Shown here: positions 14,253-21,876 of the stretch, one piece after another
Numbering within the stretch: the first letter of the stretch is position 1
Layout: each line of letters opens with the position of its first letter
Origin: CALWRM01 sp050309765
GTDB taxonomy: Bacteria > Bacillota > Clostridia > Christensenellales > UBA1750
DNA length: 24,921 nucleotides
Assembly: GCA_050309765.1 (NCBI GenBank)
Contig: JBNRMU010000015.1
Span: forward strand, 1-24,921
Direction: 5' to 3'
Made by a program: the position numbers and the translations under genes
Notes under the pieces: generated by a model
Told to the model about the DNA's origin: nothing
The model's input: only the letters and a program-made list of their open reading frames with translations
Database searches by the model: none

Positions 14253-15336
14253 GGTCTTCCTCCGCCGAAAGCCTTTCCAGCAGCTGCGTGTAAAAACGCA
14301 GGTTGTGCAGCGTTGCCAGGCGATAGGCCAGGGAGTCGCCCACGTTGTACAGATGACGCAGGTAGGCGCGGGAGTAGTTGCGGCACAGGTAGCAGTCGCA
14401 GTCCTCGGACACGGGGCCGTCCTCGCGGCGGTGGCCGTCGTCCAGGATGTAGTAGCGCTTAAAGAACGCCCCCTGCTTCCAGTCATCCTGCCGCCAGACG
14501 GGGGAGTTGAACACATACAGGCGGTTATGGCGCGCCTCGCGGGTGGGCACCACGCAGTCGAATAGGTTGTACCCCATCTCGTAGCAGGCGACGACGTCCT
14601 CCGGCATGCCAAGACCCATGGCGTACTTGGGCGTTTGGTCCGGCATGAGCTCGGCCGTCAGGCGCAGGATGCCGTGCACCAGCTTGCCGTTTTCATCCAG
14701 CGGCCAGCCGCCGAAACCGTAGCCGTCAAAGCCGATCTCGCGCAGGGCGGATGCGCACTCATGGCGCAGGGTCTCGTCCCCGCCGCCCTGGATGATGGCA
14801 AACAGCAGCGGCCGCGCATCGCCCTTGCGAGAAGCCAGGGCGCGCAGATATTCCTCCTTGCAGCGTTTGGCCCAGCGCACGGTGGTCTCCACGGAGCGCA
14901 GGTTTTCCTCATAGGGGTCGTCCGGATGCGTGCAGTAATCCAGGCACATGAGGATGTCCGACCCGTAGGCCATCTGGGCCTGGATGCACTTTTCCGGCGA
15001 GAGCAGCAGCTTTTCCCTGCCGCCATCGGGGCGAAAGACGATCTCATTTTGCCGGATCTCGCCGTATTTCGGGTTTTCGCGGATCATGGAAAACACCTGG
15101 AAGCCGCCCGAATCGGTCAGGATGGGCCGGTCCCAGCCGATGAAGCGGTGCAGACCGCCCATGGCCTTGAGGGTAGCGGGCCCGGGCTTGGACAAAAGGT
15201 GATAGGTGTTCATCACCAGCCCCGGCACATGGCTGTCCTTAAGGTCGCCGGCATCCACGCAGCGCACCACGCCCTGCGTGCCGTCCGGAAAAAAGGCGGG
15301 CAGGCGCAATGCCCCGTGCGGCGTTTGAAGCAGCAT
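14239..15336 (-). CDS. tgt: Divergent tRNA-guanine transglycosylase (TGT family)
   Basis: 365 residues, AGGAGG 6 bases before the ATG. TGT swaps guanine for a 7-deazaguanine base, usually at tRNA position 34. Retained: NTYHLLSKPG, LTDSGGFQVFS (D75, equivalent to Zymomonas D102), D133 and Q183 of the base pocket, nucleophile D260 (FDCVVPTR), and the zinc site C313-x-C315-x2-C318 with H344. Altered: the canonical base-binding GGLxVGE is replaced by GGWPLDE (209-215), the DEC motif reads DYC, and the region after PTR (EARHNRLYVF) lacks the usual NGxxFT. It is therefore a paralog or a form with altered base or RNA specificity rather than a standard Tgt. It is the fifth gene after rapZ in the minus-strand run and overlaps the methyltransferase gene by 14 bases. 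Confidence 0.85.
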   Translation of the reverse strand: MLLQTPHGALRLPAFFPDGTQGVVRCVDAGDLKDSHVPGLVMNTYHLLSKPGPATLKAMGGLHRFIGWDRPILTDSGGFQVFSMIRENPKYGEIRQNEIVFRPDGGREKLLLSPEKCIQAQMAYGSDILMCLDYCTHPDDPYEENLRSVETTVRWAKRCKEEYLRALASRKGDARPLLFAIIQGGGDETLRHECASALREIGFDGYGFGGWPLDENGKLVHGILRLTAELMPDQTPKYAMGLGMPEDVVACYEMGYNLFDCVVPTREARHNRLYVFNSPVWRQDDWKQGAFFKRYYILDDGHRREDGPVSEDCDCYLCRNYSRAYLRHLYNVGDSLAYRLATLHNLRFYTQLLERLSAEEDHADR

Positions 15337-15365
15337 ATACGTCCTCCTAAACTACCCATATACAA

Positions 15366-15408
15366 CGCGAGGGGGCCTGCCGCCCGCACGGCAGACCCCG
15401 CTATCGCG
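15366..15408 (-). other. Stem-loop in the hydrolase-tgt intergenic region
   Basis: GGGGCCTGCCG (15372-15382) pairs with CGGCAGACCCC (15389-15399) with one wobble, and the outer CGCGA (15366-15370) pairs with TCGCG (15404-15408). The hairpin fills most of the 73-base gap but has no U-tract on either strand. It may attenuate or punctuate the long run, or protect the tgt message. TATATG just after it on the minus strand could be a -10. Confidence 0.5.
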
Positions 15409-15409
15409 C

Positions 15410-16228
15410 TTATACCAAATTTGATATGAATTCCGCTTCCATCGAAAAGATCTGCTCTCGCACGGCGGGCTCGTTGTGCAGCTCGTGGAACATGTCCCTG
15501 AACTCCACAAAACGGCATTTATCCCCCGCCGCCGCGGCAAAGGCGCGGCTGCCGGATACATCGCAGATACCGTCGCCGCTTCCGTGCAGAAGCAAAAGCG
15601 GCACGGGCAGCAACGCCGCCTCGCCGATGATCCTCTCCCCGGCCTTGGACATATCCGCCACCAGGGAAAGGCCGGCCTTTTCGTGGTTGAGCGGGTCCTT
15701 TACATAGGTCTGGCCCACGCCGTCGCTGTGACAGAGAAGCTCGGCAGAAAGGCCGTTTTGTGCGCTCATGTTGCCAAACAGCCCGGGCAGGGCGCGTATC
15801 ACGGAGAGCAGCGCCGCAGGCGGCGCGTTCACAAGCCGCAGCCAGGGGCTTGAGATGATGCCGCCAACGACCTTCGGCGTGTGGTATAAAAGCGTGTACA
15901 GCCCCACGCCCCCGCCCAGGGAATGGCCGTAAAGCAGCGTGGGCAAGCCGGTTTGCTCGCAGATTCGGTCGGTGAAGTCGTGCGCGTCCCGGCTTAACTG
16001 TTCCAGCCTTGCCACGCCCCGCTTGCCCGGCGAATGGCCGTGGCCCCTTTGGTCGTAGGCATACACGGATATGCCCTGCCTGTTCAGGGCAAGGGCCATT
16101 TGTTCATAGCGGCCGGCATGCTCGCCCAGGCCGTGTATAAGGCAAAGGGCGGCCTTGGGCTGCTCCGCCTCCCAGGCGCAGGCCCAAAGCGAAAGGCCGT
16201 CCGCGGTTGTAAACGTAAAGGTATGCAT
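15410..16228 (-). CDS. Alpha/beta hydrolase, monoacylglycerol lipase/lysophospholipase-like
   Basis: 272 residues. The oxyanion motif HGLGEHAGRY (32-41), YDQRGHGHSPGKRG (58-71), the nucleophile elbow GHSLGG with S103, HGSGD with D219 and FHELHNE with H248 make a complete catalytic triad. The pattern matches the PldB/monoglyceride-lipase branch (Hydrolase_4). No signal peptide, so cytosolic, probably acting on lipid esters. The RBS (GGGAG) is 13 bases from the ATG, a little far. It lies 17 bases after the HPr-like gene and is probably cotranscribed with it; a hairpin separates it from tgt. Confidence 0.88.
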   Translation of the reverse strand: MHTFTFTTADGLSLWACAWEAEQPKAALCLIHGLGEHAGRYEQMALALNRQGISVYAYDQRGHGHSPGKRGVARLEQLSRDAHDFTDRICEQTGLPTLLYGHSLGGGVGLYTLLYHTPKVVGGIISSPWLRLVNAPPAALLSVIRALPGLFGNMSAQNGLSAELLCHSDGVGQTYVKDPLNHEKAGLSLVADMSKAGERIIGEAALLPVPLLLLHGSGDGICDVSGSRAFAAAAGDKCRFVEFRDMFHELHNEPAVREQIFSMEAEFISNLV

Positions 16229-16245
16229 GGCAAAACCGCTCTCCC

Positions 16246-16497
16246 TCAGCCTTCCAGATGGGCAGCCACGGCGCGGACGGCCTCGTCGTCGTCATCGCCG
16301 ATGGCAAATACCAGCACCTGGCGGCTCTTTTCCGCGCCCAGCGTCATCACGCCCATCAAAGACTTGGCGTTGACCTGCCGCCCGCCCATTTCCAGGGTGA
16401 TTTGTGCCTTGAAGGCGGAAGCTTTGCGCACAAGGGCAACCGCACCCTGCGCATCCAGTTTTTTCGGGCTGGATATGGTGATGAGTTTGCGTGCCAT
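16246..16497 (-). CDS. HPr-like protein lacking the catalytic histidine (Crh-type)
   Basis: 83 residues from the ATG at 16497, 7 bases after GGAGG; an ATG at 16503 that overlaps the whiA stop is also possible but very close to the RBS. The fold matches HPr: ARKLITISS, KASAFKAQITLEMGG, VNAKSLMGVMTLG and a final helix. The active-site loop LHARPA reads LDAQGA, so His15 is Asp, Arg17 is Gln and Pro18 is Gly; it cannot take phosphate from Enzyme I. The regulatory Ser46 region (NAKSLMGVM) is intact, so HPr kinase could still act on it. In Bacillus, Crh (Gln at position 15) sits at this same place after whiA and serves as a CcpA corepressor. A similar regulatory role is inferred. A truly dead paralog cannot be excluded. 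Confidence 0.85.
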   Translation of the reverse strand: MARKLITISSPKKLDAQGAVALVRKASAFKAQITLEMGGRQVNAKSLMGVMTLGAEKSRQVLVFAIGDDDDEAVRAVAAHLEG

Positions 16498-16499
16498 AT

Positions 16500-17456
16500 T
16501 CATTCCTCCCCCTGTTTTTCCCGGTATTCCAAAGCAAGCGTTTCCAGCTTGCGCAGCCTGTGATTGACGGCCGACTTGCCCACGGGCGGAGAGAAATACT
16601 CTCCCAACTCCTGCAGGGTCGCATCCGGATATTCCAGGCGCAGCTCCGCGGTTTTGAGCAGCGCGGGGCTAAGCCTGCGCATGCCGCCCAGGCGCTCCAG
16701 CGTCTGGATGGATTCGATCTGCCGCTGCGAGGCGGACAGGGTTTTTTCGATGTTGGCCTGCTCGCAGTTGACGATGCGGTTGACGCGGTTGCGCACGTCC
16801 TTTTCCACGCGCACGTTTTCCATCTGCAAAAGCGCCCGGTGCGCGCCCACCATGGAAAGGAAGGTGACGATCATCTCGCTGTCCTTCAGGTAGACGACCT
16901 CCACCTCTTTGCGCTTCACCTGGCGAAAGCCCAGGCCCTGGCGGTTCATCCAGCGGCACAGGGCGGCGGCATAGGCGCTGTCCTGGCTGCAGATCTCCAG
17001 ATGGTAGCCCCTGCCGGGGTCGTTCAAATAGCCCGCGGCCAGAAACGCGCCGCGCAGATAGGCATACTTGCAGTGGATCCTGCGCAATAGCTGCGTCGGC
17101 ACCGCGTGCACAAACTGCAGTCCGTCCGCATCCTCGCGCATAAGGCCCGTGCGCAGAAGGATCTGCAAAACCTCTTCGCCCGGACCAAGGGACAGGTGAT
17201 AGACTTTACTTCTGCCCAGCCGGCGCCTTTGCAGGGTGGATAGCTGGGGCGAGACACAAAACACCTGTTTAAACAGCGTCGCCGTGCGCCGCAGCACCGC
17301 GGGCACCTCTGTGGACAGGTCCAGCCGCCAGCCTTCGCGGCTCAAATGCAGGGTGGCGCAGCCATGGATCAGGGCCGCCAGCTCCGCCAGGGCGCAGCCG
17401 TCGCGCCGGTCCTCCAGGGCACACAGCTCCTGCTTGACCGTGGATGAAAAAGACAT
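16500..17456 (-). CDS. whiA: DNA-binding protein WhiA
   Basis: 318 residues, full family length. The N-terminal LAGLIDADG-like fold includes CALAELAALIHGCATLHL, RRIHCKYAYLRGAFLAAGYLNDP (about 126-148) and YHLEICSQD. Next come the conserved stretches VRNRVNRIVNCEQANIEKTLSASQRQIESI and LSPALLKTAELRLEYPDATLQELGEYFSPPVGKSAVNHRLRKL, a C-terminal helix-turn-helix. In Firmicutes WhiA affects cell division and chromosome segregation; in actinomycetes it controls sporulation genes. It is 18 bases after rapZ and its stop touches the HPr-like gene. The RBS is poor (GGGGTG), consistent with coupling to rapZ. Confidence 0.95.
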   Translation of the reverse strand: MSFSSTVKQELCALEDRRDGCALAELAALIHGCATLHLSREGWRLDLSTEVPAVLRRTATLFKQVFCVSPQLSTLQRRRLGRSKVYHLSLGPGEEVLQILLRTGLMREDADGLQFVHAVPTQLLRRIHCKYAYLRGAFLAAGYLNDPGRGYHLEICSQDSAYAAALCRWMNRQGLGFRQVKRKEVEVVYLKDSEMIVTFLSMVGAHRALLQMENVRVEKDVRNRVNRIVNCEQANIEKTLSASQRQIESIQTLERLGGMRRLSPALLKTAELRLEYPDATLQELGEYFSPPVGKSAVNHRLRKLETLALEYREKQGEE

Positions 17457-17474
17457 CGCCTACACCCCTGTTCG

Positions 17475-18341
17475 TTAGGCCTGTTTGTTTGCCGGCAGGT
17501 CCCGATGGGCGACCTTGACCTTGTAGCCATCGCGCACAAGGCCGTCGGCCAGGGCCTGGGCCAAGGCCACGCTGCGGTGCTGGCCGCCGGTACAGCCGAT
17601 GCCCACCACCAGGCGCGTCTTGCCCTCGGTGACATATCTGGGTAAAAGGTAGCGCAGCATATCCTGCGTCTTTTGCAAGAACACGTGGCTCTCGTCGTAG
17701 GAAAACACGAAGTCGCAGACGGGCTTGTCCAATCCGTTCAGGGGCCGCAGAGCCTGGTCGTAATAGGGATTGGGGATAAAGCGCACGTCGAAGATGAGAT
17801 CGGCCTCCTGCGGCAGGCCATGCTTGAAGCCGAAGGACACCACGGAGATGCGGATGGACTTATCGAAGCTCTCCTGGCCGTACAGGCGCAGGAGCATCTC
17901 GCGCGCCTGGCGCGAAAGCATATTGGTGGTATCGATCACGCGGTCGGCCTCGTCGCGCAGGCTGGAGAGTATCGTTCGCTCCTTTTCGATGCTTTCTTCC
18001 AGCATGCTGTCGTCGCCGCCCAGCGGATGGGCGCGCCTGGTTTCCTTGTAGCGGCGGACCAGCTCCTTGTTGGAGGCGTCGTAAAAAAGGATCTCGTAAG
18101 GGATCCCGCGCTTTTTAAGCTCGGACAGGGCCAGATCCGCGCCCTGGAAGAATACGCCGCCGCGCGTGTCCACGCCAAGGGCCACGCGCTCCACCTCCTG
18201 CGTCTGGTCGCAAAGCTGCGCCATCTCGGGGATGAGGGCGGGCGGCAGGTTGTCCACGCAATAAAAGCCCATATCCTCCAGCGCCTTGAGCGCGGTGGAT
18301 TTGCCCGCACCGGAAAGGCCGGTCACGATCAAAAGCTGCAT
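17475..18341 (-). CDS. rapZ: RNase adapter / nucleotide-binding protein RapZ (YvcJ)
   Basis: 288 residues, AAGGAG 7 bases before the ATG. Walker A is GLSGAGKST (8-16), followed by ALKALEDMGFYCVDNLPPALIPEM. Other typical blocks are VALGVDTRGGVFF, FYDASNKELVRRYKETRRAHPL, SFGFKHGLPQEADLIFDVRFIPNPYYDQALRPLNG and VVGIGCTGGQHRSVALAQAL. In E. coli RapZ tunes GlmS levels through the sRNA GlmZ; the Bacillus homologue YvcJ binds and hydrolyses nucleotides and affects competence. It lies 27 bases after murB, so a cell-wall precursor context is kept. The usual neighbour yvcK (glmR) is absent between this gene and whiA. Confidence 0.96.
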   Translation of the reverse strand: MQLLIVTGLSGAGKSTALKALEDMGFYCVDNLPPALIPEMAQLCDQTQEVERVALGVDTRGGVFFQGADLALSELKKRGIPYEILFYDASNKELVRRYKETRRAHPLGGDDSMLEESIEKERTILSSLRDEADRVIDTTNMLSRQAREMLLRLYGQESFDKSIRISVVSFGFKHGLPQEADLIFDVRFIPNPYYDQALRPLNGLDKPVCDFVFSYDESHVFLQKTQDMLRYLLPRYVTEGKTRLVVGIGCTGGQHRSVALAQALADGLVRDGYKVKVAHRDLPANKQA

Positions 18342-18368
18342 GTAGTTTCTCCTTATATTCTGGCCGGT

Positions 18369-19268
18369 TTATTCGCGGCCGACGATGCGTACCTCCGGTT
18401 CCAGACGCACGCCGAATTCTTCAAAAACCCTGTCCTGCACCAAGCGCATCAGTTCCAAAATATCCCCGGCGCTGGCATTGCCGCGGTTGATCAAAAAGCC
18501 CGCGTGCAGGCAGGAGATTTGCGCATCATTCACACGAATGCCCTTAAGGCCCGCCTCCTCGATCAGCTTGCCGGCAAAATAGCCCTCCGGCCGCTTGAAA
18601 AAGCTGCCGCAGGAGGGATACTGCAGGGGCTGCTTCTCCCTGCGCCGGGCGGAATAATCGGCCATGCGCGCGGCGATTGCGGCCTTGTCGTCCTCTTTCA
18701 GCAAAAGGGTAGCCGAAAGCACGACGAGCCCTTCTTCCATCATGCGGGAATGGCGGTAGGCAAACTCGCATTCCTGACCGCTGAGCGTAAGGATGCGGCC
18801 ATCTTTATCCATCACGCGCACGCTTTCCACCACCTGGCGCATCTCGCCGCCGTACGCGCCCGCATTCATGAGCACGGCCCCGCCCAGGGACCCGGGGATG
18901 CCCTCGGCAAACTCCAGACCGGAAAGGCCCGCCTGCTGCGCCCGGCGGGAAAGCGCCACCAGCGCGGCGCCGGCCTGGGCAAAAATGCGCAGGCCTTCGA
19001 TCTGTACCTCGGCGATATCCTCGCCCATGAAAAGCACCAGGCCGGAAAGGCCGCCGTCGCGCACCAGCAGGTTGCTGCCCCGGCCGAGGATCGTCAGCGG
19101 CAGACCCTCCTCTTGGCAGACGCGCAGCGCTTTCAGCACATCCCCCTCGCCCTTGGGACTTAAGAAATAGTCCGCCAGCCCGCCCACGCGCATGGTGGTG
19201 TGCAGGCACATGGGCTCGTTTTTTGTCAGCGTTCCGGCAAAGTGGATGGCTTCCAGCGCTTGGGACAT
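18369..19268 (-). CDS. murB: UDP-N-acetylenolpyruvoylglucosamine reductase MurB
   Basis: 299 residues, GGAGG 7 bases before the ATG. It completes UDP-MurNAc synthesis by NADPH/FAD-dependent reduction in the cytosol. FAD-binding features are TTMRVGGLADYF (24-35), LGRGSNLLVRDGG (61-73), GLEFAEGIPGSLGGAVLMNAGAYGGE (117-142) and YRHSR. The catalytic S222 lies in CGSFFKRP and E292 in EPEVRIVG. The short loop without the Tyr insertion and the YPSCGSFFKRP block mark the type II (Gram-positive) MurB. It is the first gene of the murB-rapZ-whiA-HPr-like run and has a promoter directly upstream. Confidence 0.97.
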   Translation of the reverse strand: MSQALEAIHFAGTLTKNEPMCLHTTMRVGGLADYFLSPKGEGDVLKALRVCQEEGLPLTILGRGSNLLVRDGGLSGLVLFMGEDIAEVQIEGLRIFAQAGAALVALSRRAQQAGLSGLEFAEGIPGSLGGAVLMNAGAYGGEMRQVVESVRVMDKDGRILTLSGQECEFAYRHSRMMEEGLVVLSATLLLKEDDKAAIAARMADYSARRREKQPLQYPSCGSFFKRPEGYFAGKLIEEAGLKGIRVNDAQISCLHAGFLINRGNASAGDILELMRLVQDRVFEEFGVRLEPEVRIVGRE

Positions 19269-19299
19269 GCAGCCGCCTCCATAGTCTTATTCAGTATTT

Positions 19300-19328
19300 A
19301 GTGTACTCCAAACGCGCAAAACAATCAA
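19300..19328 (-). promoter_or_regulatory. Promoter of the murB operon
   Basis: On the minus strand TTGATT (19328-19323), a 17-base spacer and TACACT (19305-19300). The start would be about 25 bases before the murB ATG. The -10 is only a fair match, but the spacing and position are right. Confidence 0.6.
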
Positions 19329-19351
19329 GAACAAACGGCAAAGCGCACAGC

Positions 19352-20401
19352 CTACGCACCCGATGCGAACAGATTCGGCATTTCCAGCGGCAACTCCAGG
19401 CTCCCTTCCAGCGCCGCCATGTTCTCGTCCGCTCCGTACAGATGCAGACCCGCGCGGCTGGAGAACAGCCCTGCGCCCGCAAGCTTTGCCTGTGCCTCCT
19501 CGTCCAACAGATAGGCCGTGAACTCCCCCAACACCTGCAGCCGCTGCCGTACGTCCCCGCCGTGACCGCTCAGGGACGGCTGCACGGCGCACAGGCACAA
19601 TAGCTGATCGGTATAGGCGCTGTCCTGCGACAGCAGCACAGAAAGTGTAAAGCCCTTTCCCGCGCTTTGCAGTTCGCGCATGCGCAAAACCTCCCGCTGG
19701 GTGCCTATGTATATGGGCGTGCGTTTGTCCAGCGCAAATTCCGGCCAGGCTTTGGCGCGTACGCCCACGCGGGCAAAGGGTGCAAGCTCCGGCGCGAGGC
19801 TGTTCAAGGCCAGGTCGCTGCGCAGAAAACCCGGCGCGGGGCAGCCAAGCTCCCGCCCCTGCTCCTGAAAAATGGCCGCAACGCGCTCCATCTTCGTCTG
19901 CGGGCCGATCTGCATCCCGTCCAGCAGGGCCTGGTTGCAGAGCAGGCCGTACGCGCCCAGGGCCAGCGGCAGGCCGTACTGCGCGCCGCCGCTTTGACAC
20001 GCCTGCAAGGACGCCTGCCGCAAGCCCTCGCTTCCGCCTGAAATGGGCAAAAATGCCGAGGACGGCTCCGTTTCCACAAAGGGGCTGAGGACCACCGCGT
20101 CCGGCAGGGCCCCTTCCTCCTTCAGCGTCTGATAGCCACGCACGCCCATCCGCCGGACAGAGAGCAAAACGCCCCTGTGCGCCTTTTCGAATTCGCGCGC
20201 CCTTGCGCTCAGCCAGGCGTAAAAGCCGCCCTGGTCGAAGCTTTCCACCACGCCCAGGGTCACGATGCCCTCCCATTGCGGCCTGCCGCGCGTCAAAAAA
20301 TCCTTCTGCCGCACGGGCAGTCCCCGCAGGGCATAGGGCACGGCAGCAATACACAAAAGCGCCAGGCAAAACGCCAGGGCGCGGATCGGCCATTTGCGCA
20401 T
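19352..20401 (-). CDS. Exported solute-binding-protein-like protein
   Basis: 349 residues, GGGGGAGG 10 bases before the ATG. The N-terminus MRKWPIRALAFCLALLCIAAVPYALRG is a signal peptide or anchor with no lipobox. After it GIVTLGVVESFDQGGFYAWLSARAREFEKAHRGVLLSV reads like the start of a family 1 extracellular solute-binding domain: first beta strand, then an F-E-K-A-H helix. YGLPLALGAYGLLCNQALLDG fits the hinge region and FTAYLLDEEAQAKLAGAGLFSSRAG the C-terminal helix pair. No permease or ATPase for uptake is adjacent, and the protein is shorter than usual (about 400-450). It may be an orphan binding protein or a cell-wall-associated sensor. It stands alone between the murB promoter and a hairpin. 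Confidence 0.6.
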   Translation of the reverse strand: MRKWPIRALAFCLALLCIAAVPYALRGLPVRQKDFLTRGRPQWEGIVTLGVVESFDQGGFYAWLSARAREFEKAHRGVLLSVRRMGVRGYQTLKEEGALPDAVVLSPFVETEPSSAFLPISGGSEGLRQASLQACQSGGAQYGLPLALGAYGLLCNQALLDGMQIGPQTKMERVAAIFQEQGRELGCPAPGFLRSDLALNSLAPELAPFARVGVRAKAWPEFALDKRTPIYIGTQREVLRMRELQSAGKGFTLSVLLSQDSAYTDQLLCLCAVQPSLSGHGGDVRQRLQVLGEFTAYLLDEEAQAKLAGAGLFSSRAGLHLYGADENMAALEGSLELPLEMPNLFASGA

Positions 20402-20469
20402 AAAGCATCCACCTCCCCCTGCCTATGCCTATGGCCGGAAAACAAAAAACATGTCCGCAGGGCATGCAA

Positions 20470-20508
20470 AAGCGCTTCCAACGCATTTGTCGGAAGCGCT
20501 TGTTTTTT
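20470..20508. terminator. Terminator downstream of the ABC permease gene
   Basis: AAGCGCTTCC (20470-20479) pairs with GGAAGCGCTT (20492-20501) around a 12-base loop. A run of seven T follows on the plus strand and TTTT-GC on the minus strand. The only gene ending nearby is the minus-strand permease, so the stem most likely ends that operon despite the better T-run on the other strand. Confidence 0.65.
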
Positions 20509-20559
20509 TACCCACACAGCCCGCCCTGCCGCGGGCAGGCCTTTGCAAATGCCCAAAGC

Positions 20560-21876
20560 TTATTCGTTGCGGATCGCAGCCAGGGCAGACAGATGCATGG
20601 CCCGCTGCGACGGATACAGGCCGGACAACAGCCCGATCAGCGTGGCAAAGGCCACGCCGCCGCCGGCCAGCCAAATGGGGATGACCGAGCGGAAGGAGCC
20701 GTAGGCGCCGCTGGCACCCATCACCAGGTTGATCACGGCACCGATGGCGTAGCTCAGCCCCAGGCCGATCAGTCCGCCGCCCAGGCCGATGATGGCCGCC
20801 TCGCAGAGGAACATGGCGCCGATGGAGGACATCTTGCAGCCCAGCACCTTCATGACGCCGATCTCGCGCGTGCGCTCGTAGATGGACATCAGCATGGTAT
20901 TGGCGATGGAGATGGCCGCCACCAGCATAGCCACCGCGCCGATGCCGCCCAGCATCAGCTGCAGGGATCTGGACTGCTGCTGCATGTTTTCGATCATCTG
21001 GGCGTAGGACCAGGCGTCGATGCCCATGGATTTGATCTGCTTTTGCACCGCAAGGGCGTTGTTGAAATCGTCCACCCGCACATAGCCGCGCTCGTACTGG
21101 TCGGTCTTGATGTCCGAATTTTTGAAAGCCGACTTGTGCTTCTGCACGATATTTCGGATAGACTCGATGTTGGCATAGATGTTATGGGCCGCGTCGCTGC
21201 CGTTGTCGGCGACGATGCCCACCACACGGCCCTTGAACTCATACTCCTTGGGGTTTCCATTGTCGTCCATGCTGTTGTAATCCTGCAGAACAACGGTGTA
21301 CTTTTCGTTGAGCCAATCCAGGTCCGGCGTCTCGTCGTTCCACACATTGGACTTGGCCTTGCGGAAGGAACTCAGGGAGTGCTCGCCCAGCAAAAGCTCG
21401 ATCGTTTCCCCTGGGGTGGAAGAAAAGCCGTCGCCCTCGGAAAGCTTATAGTCCATAGCCTGGATGGCGTCCGGCGCCACCGCCATCAGCCCGTAATAGC
21501 TTTCGTATTTGCCGACGCGTACCCTGAAGTTGTACACATTCATGATTGGCGTCACAGCCTCCACATGGTCGATGGCCTTGATCTTGCGGATCATGACGTC
21601 ATCCAGCTTTTCGGCCTTAACGGTGGTATCGTCGTCCAGATACACCTGGGCATTGCGGTTTTCACCGTAATAGAGCTGTGAATACAGCTCTATGCGGGTC
21701 AGCTCGCCGGTCTCTGACAGGGAATCGATATAGCCCTGGTTGATGCCGATACCCATGGAAACCATCACGACGATAGAGGCCGTGCCGATCATCACGCCCA
21801 CCATGGTAAGGATCGTGCGCAGCTTGCGCCGCCACAGGTTCTGCGCGCTCAGGCGCAGAAGATCAATCCATCTCAT
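20560..21876 (-). CDS. ABC transporter permease, FtsX/MacB type
   Basis: 438 residues. It has the standard MacB-like layout: cytosolic start MRWIDLLRLSAQNLWRRKLRTILTMVGVMIG, first membrane helix about 19-45, a large extracellular MacB_PCD-like domain about 46-305, and three C-terminal helices. The FtsX core follows helix 2 as SIANTMLMSIYERTREIGVMKVLGC (about 328-352), and the final SGLYPSQRAMHLSALAAIRNE is typical of the family. These permeases do not move solutes through a channel; they transmit ATPase strokes to extracytoplasmic partners. The start overlaps the upstream gene by 14 bases. It is the last gene of the three-gene operon. Confidence 0.92.
   Translation of the reverse strand: MRWIDLLRLSAQNLWRRKLRTILTMVGVMIGTASIVVMVSMGIGINQGYIDSLSETGELTRIELYSQLYYGENRNAQVYLDDDTTVKAEKLDDVMIRKIKAIDHVEAVTPIMNVYNFRVRVGKYESYYGLMAVAPDAIQAMDYKLSEGDGFSSTPGETIELLLGEHSLSSFRKAKSNVWNDETPDLDWLNEKYTVVLQDYNSMDDNGNPKEYEFKGRVVGIVADNGSDAAHNIYANIESIRNIVQKHKSAFKNSDIKTDQYERGYVRVDDFNNALAVQKQIKSMGIDAWSYAQMIENMQQQSRSLQLMLGGIGAVAMLVAAISIANTMLMSIYERTREIGVMKVLGCKMSSIGAMFLCEAAIIGLGGGLIGLGLSYAIGAVINLVMGASGAYGSFRSVIPIWLAGGGVAFATLIGLLSGLYPSQRAMHLSALAAIRNE

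Noticed and set aside
17673..19163. Plus-strand open frame of 496 codons opposite rapZ and murB
   Set aside because: The antisense of two well-recognised genes; the His/Ala/Gly-rich text is a codon-bias artefact.
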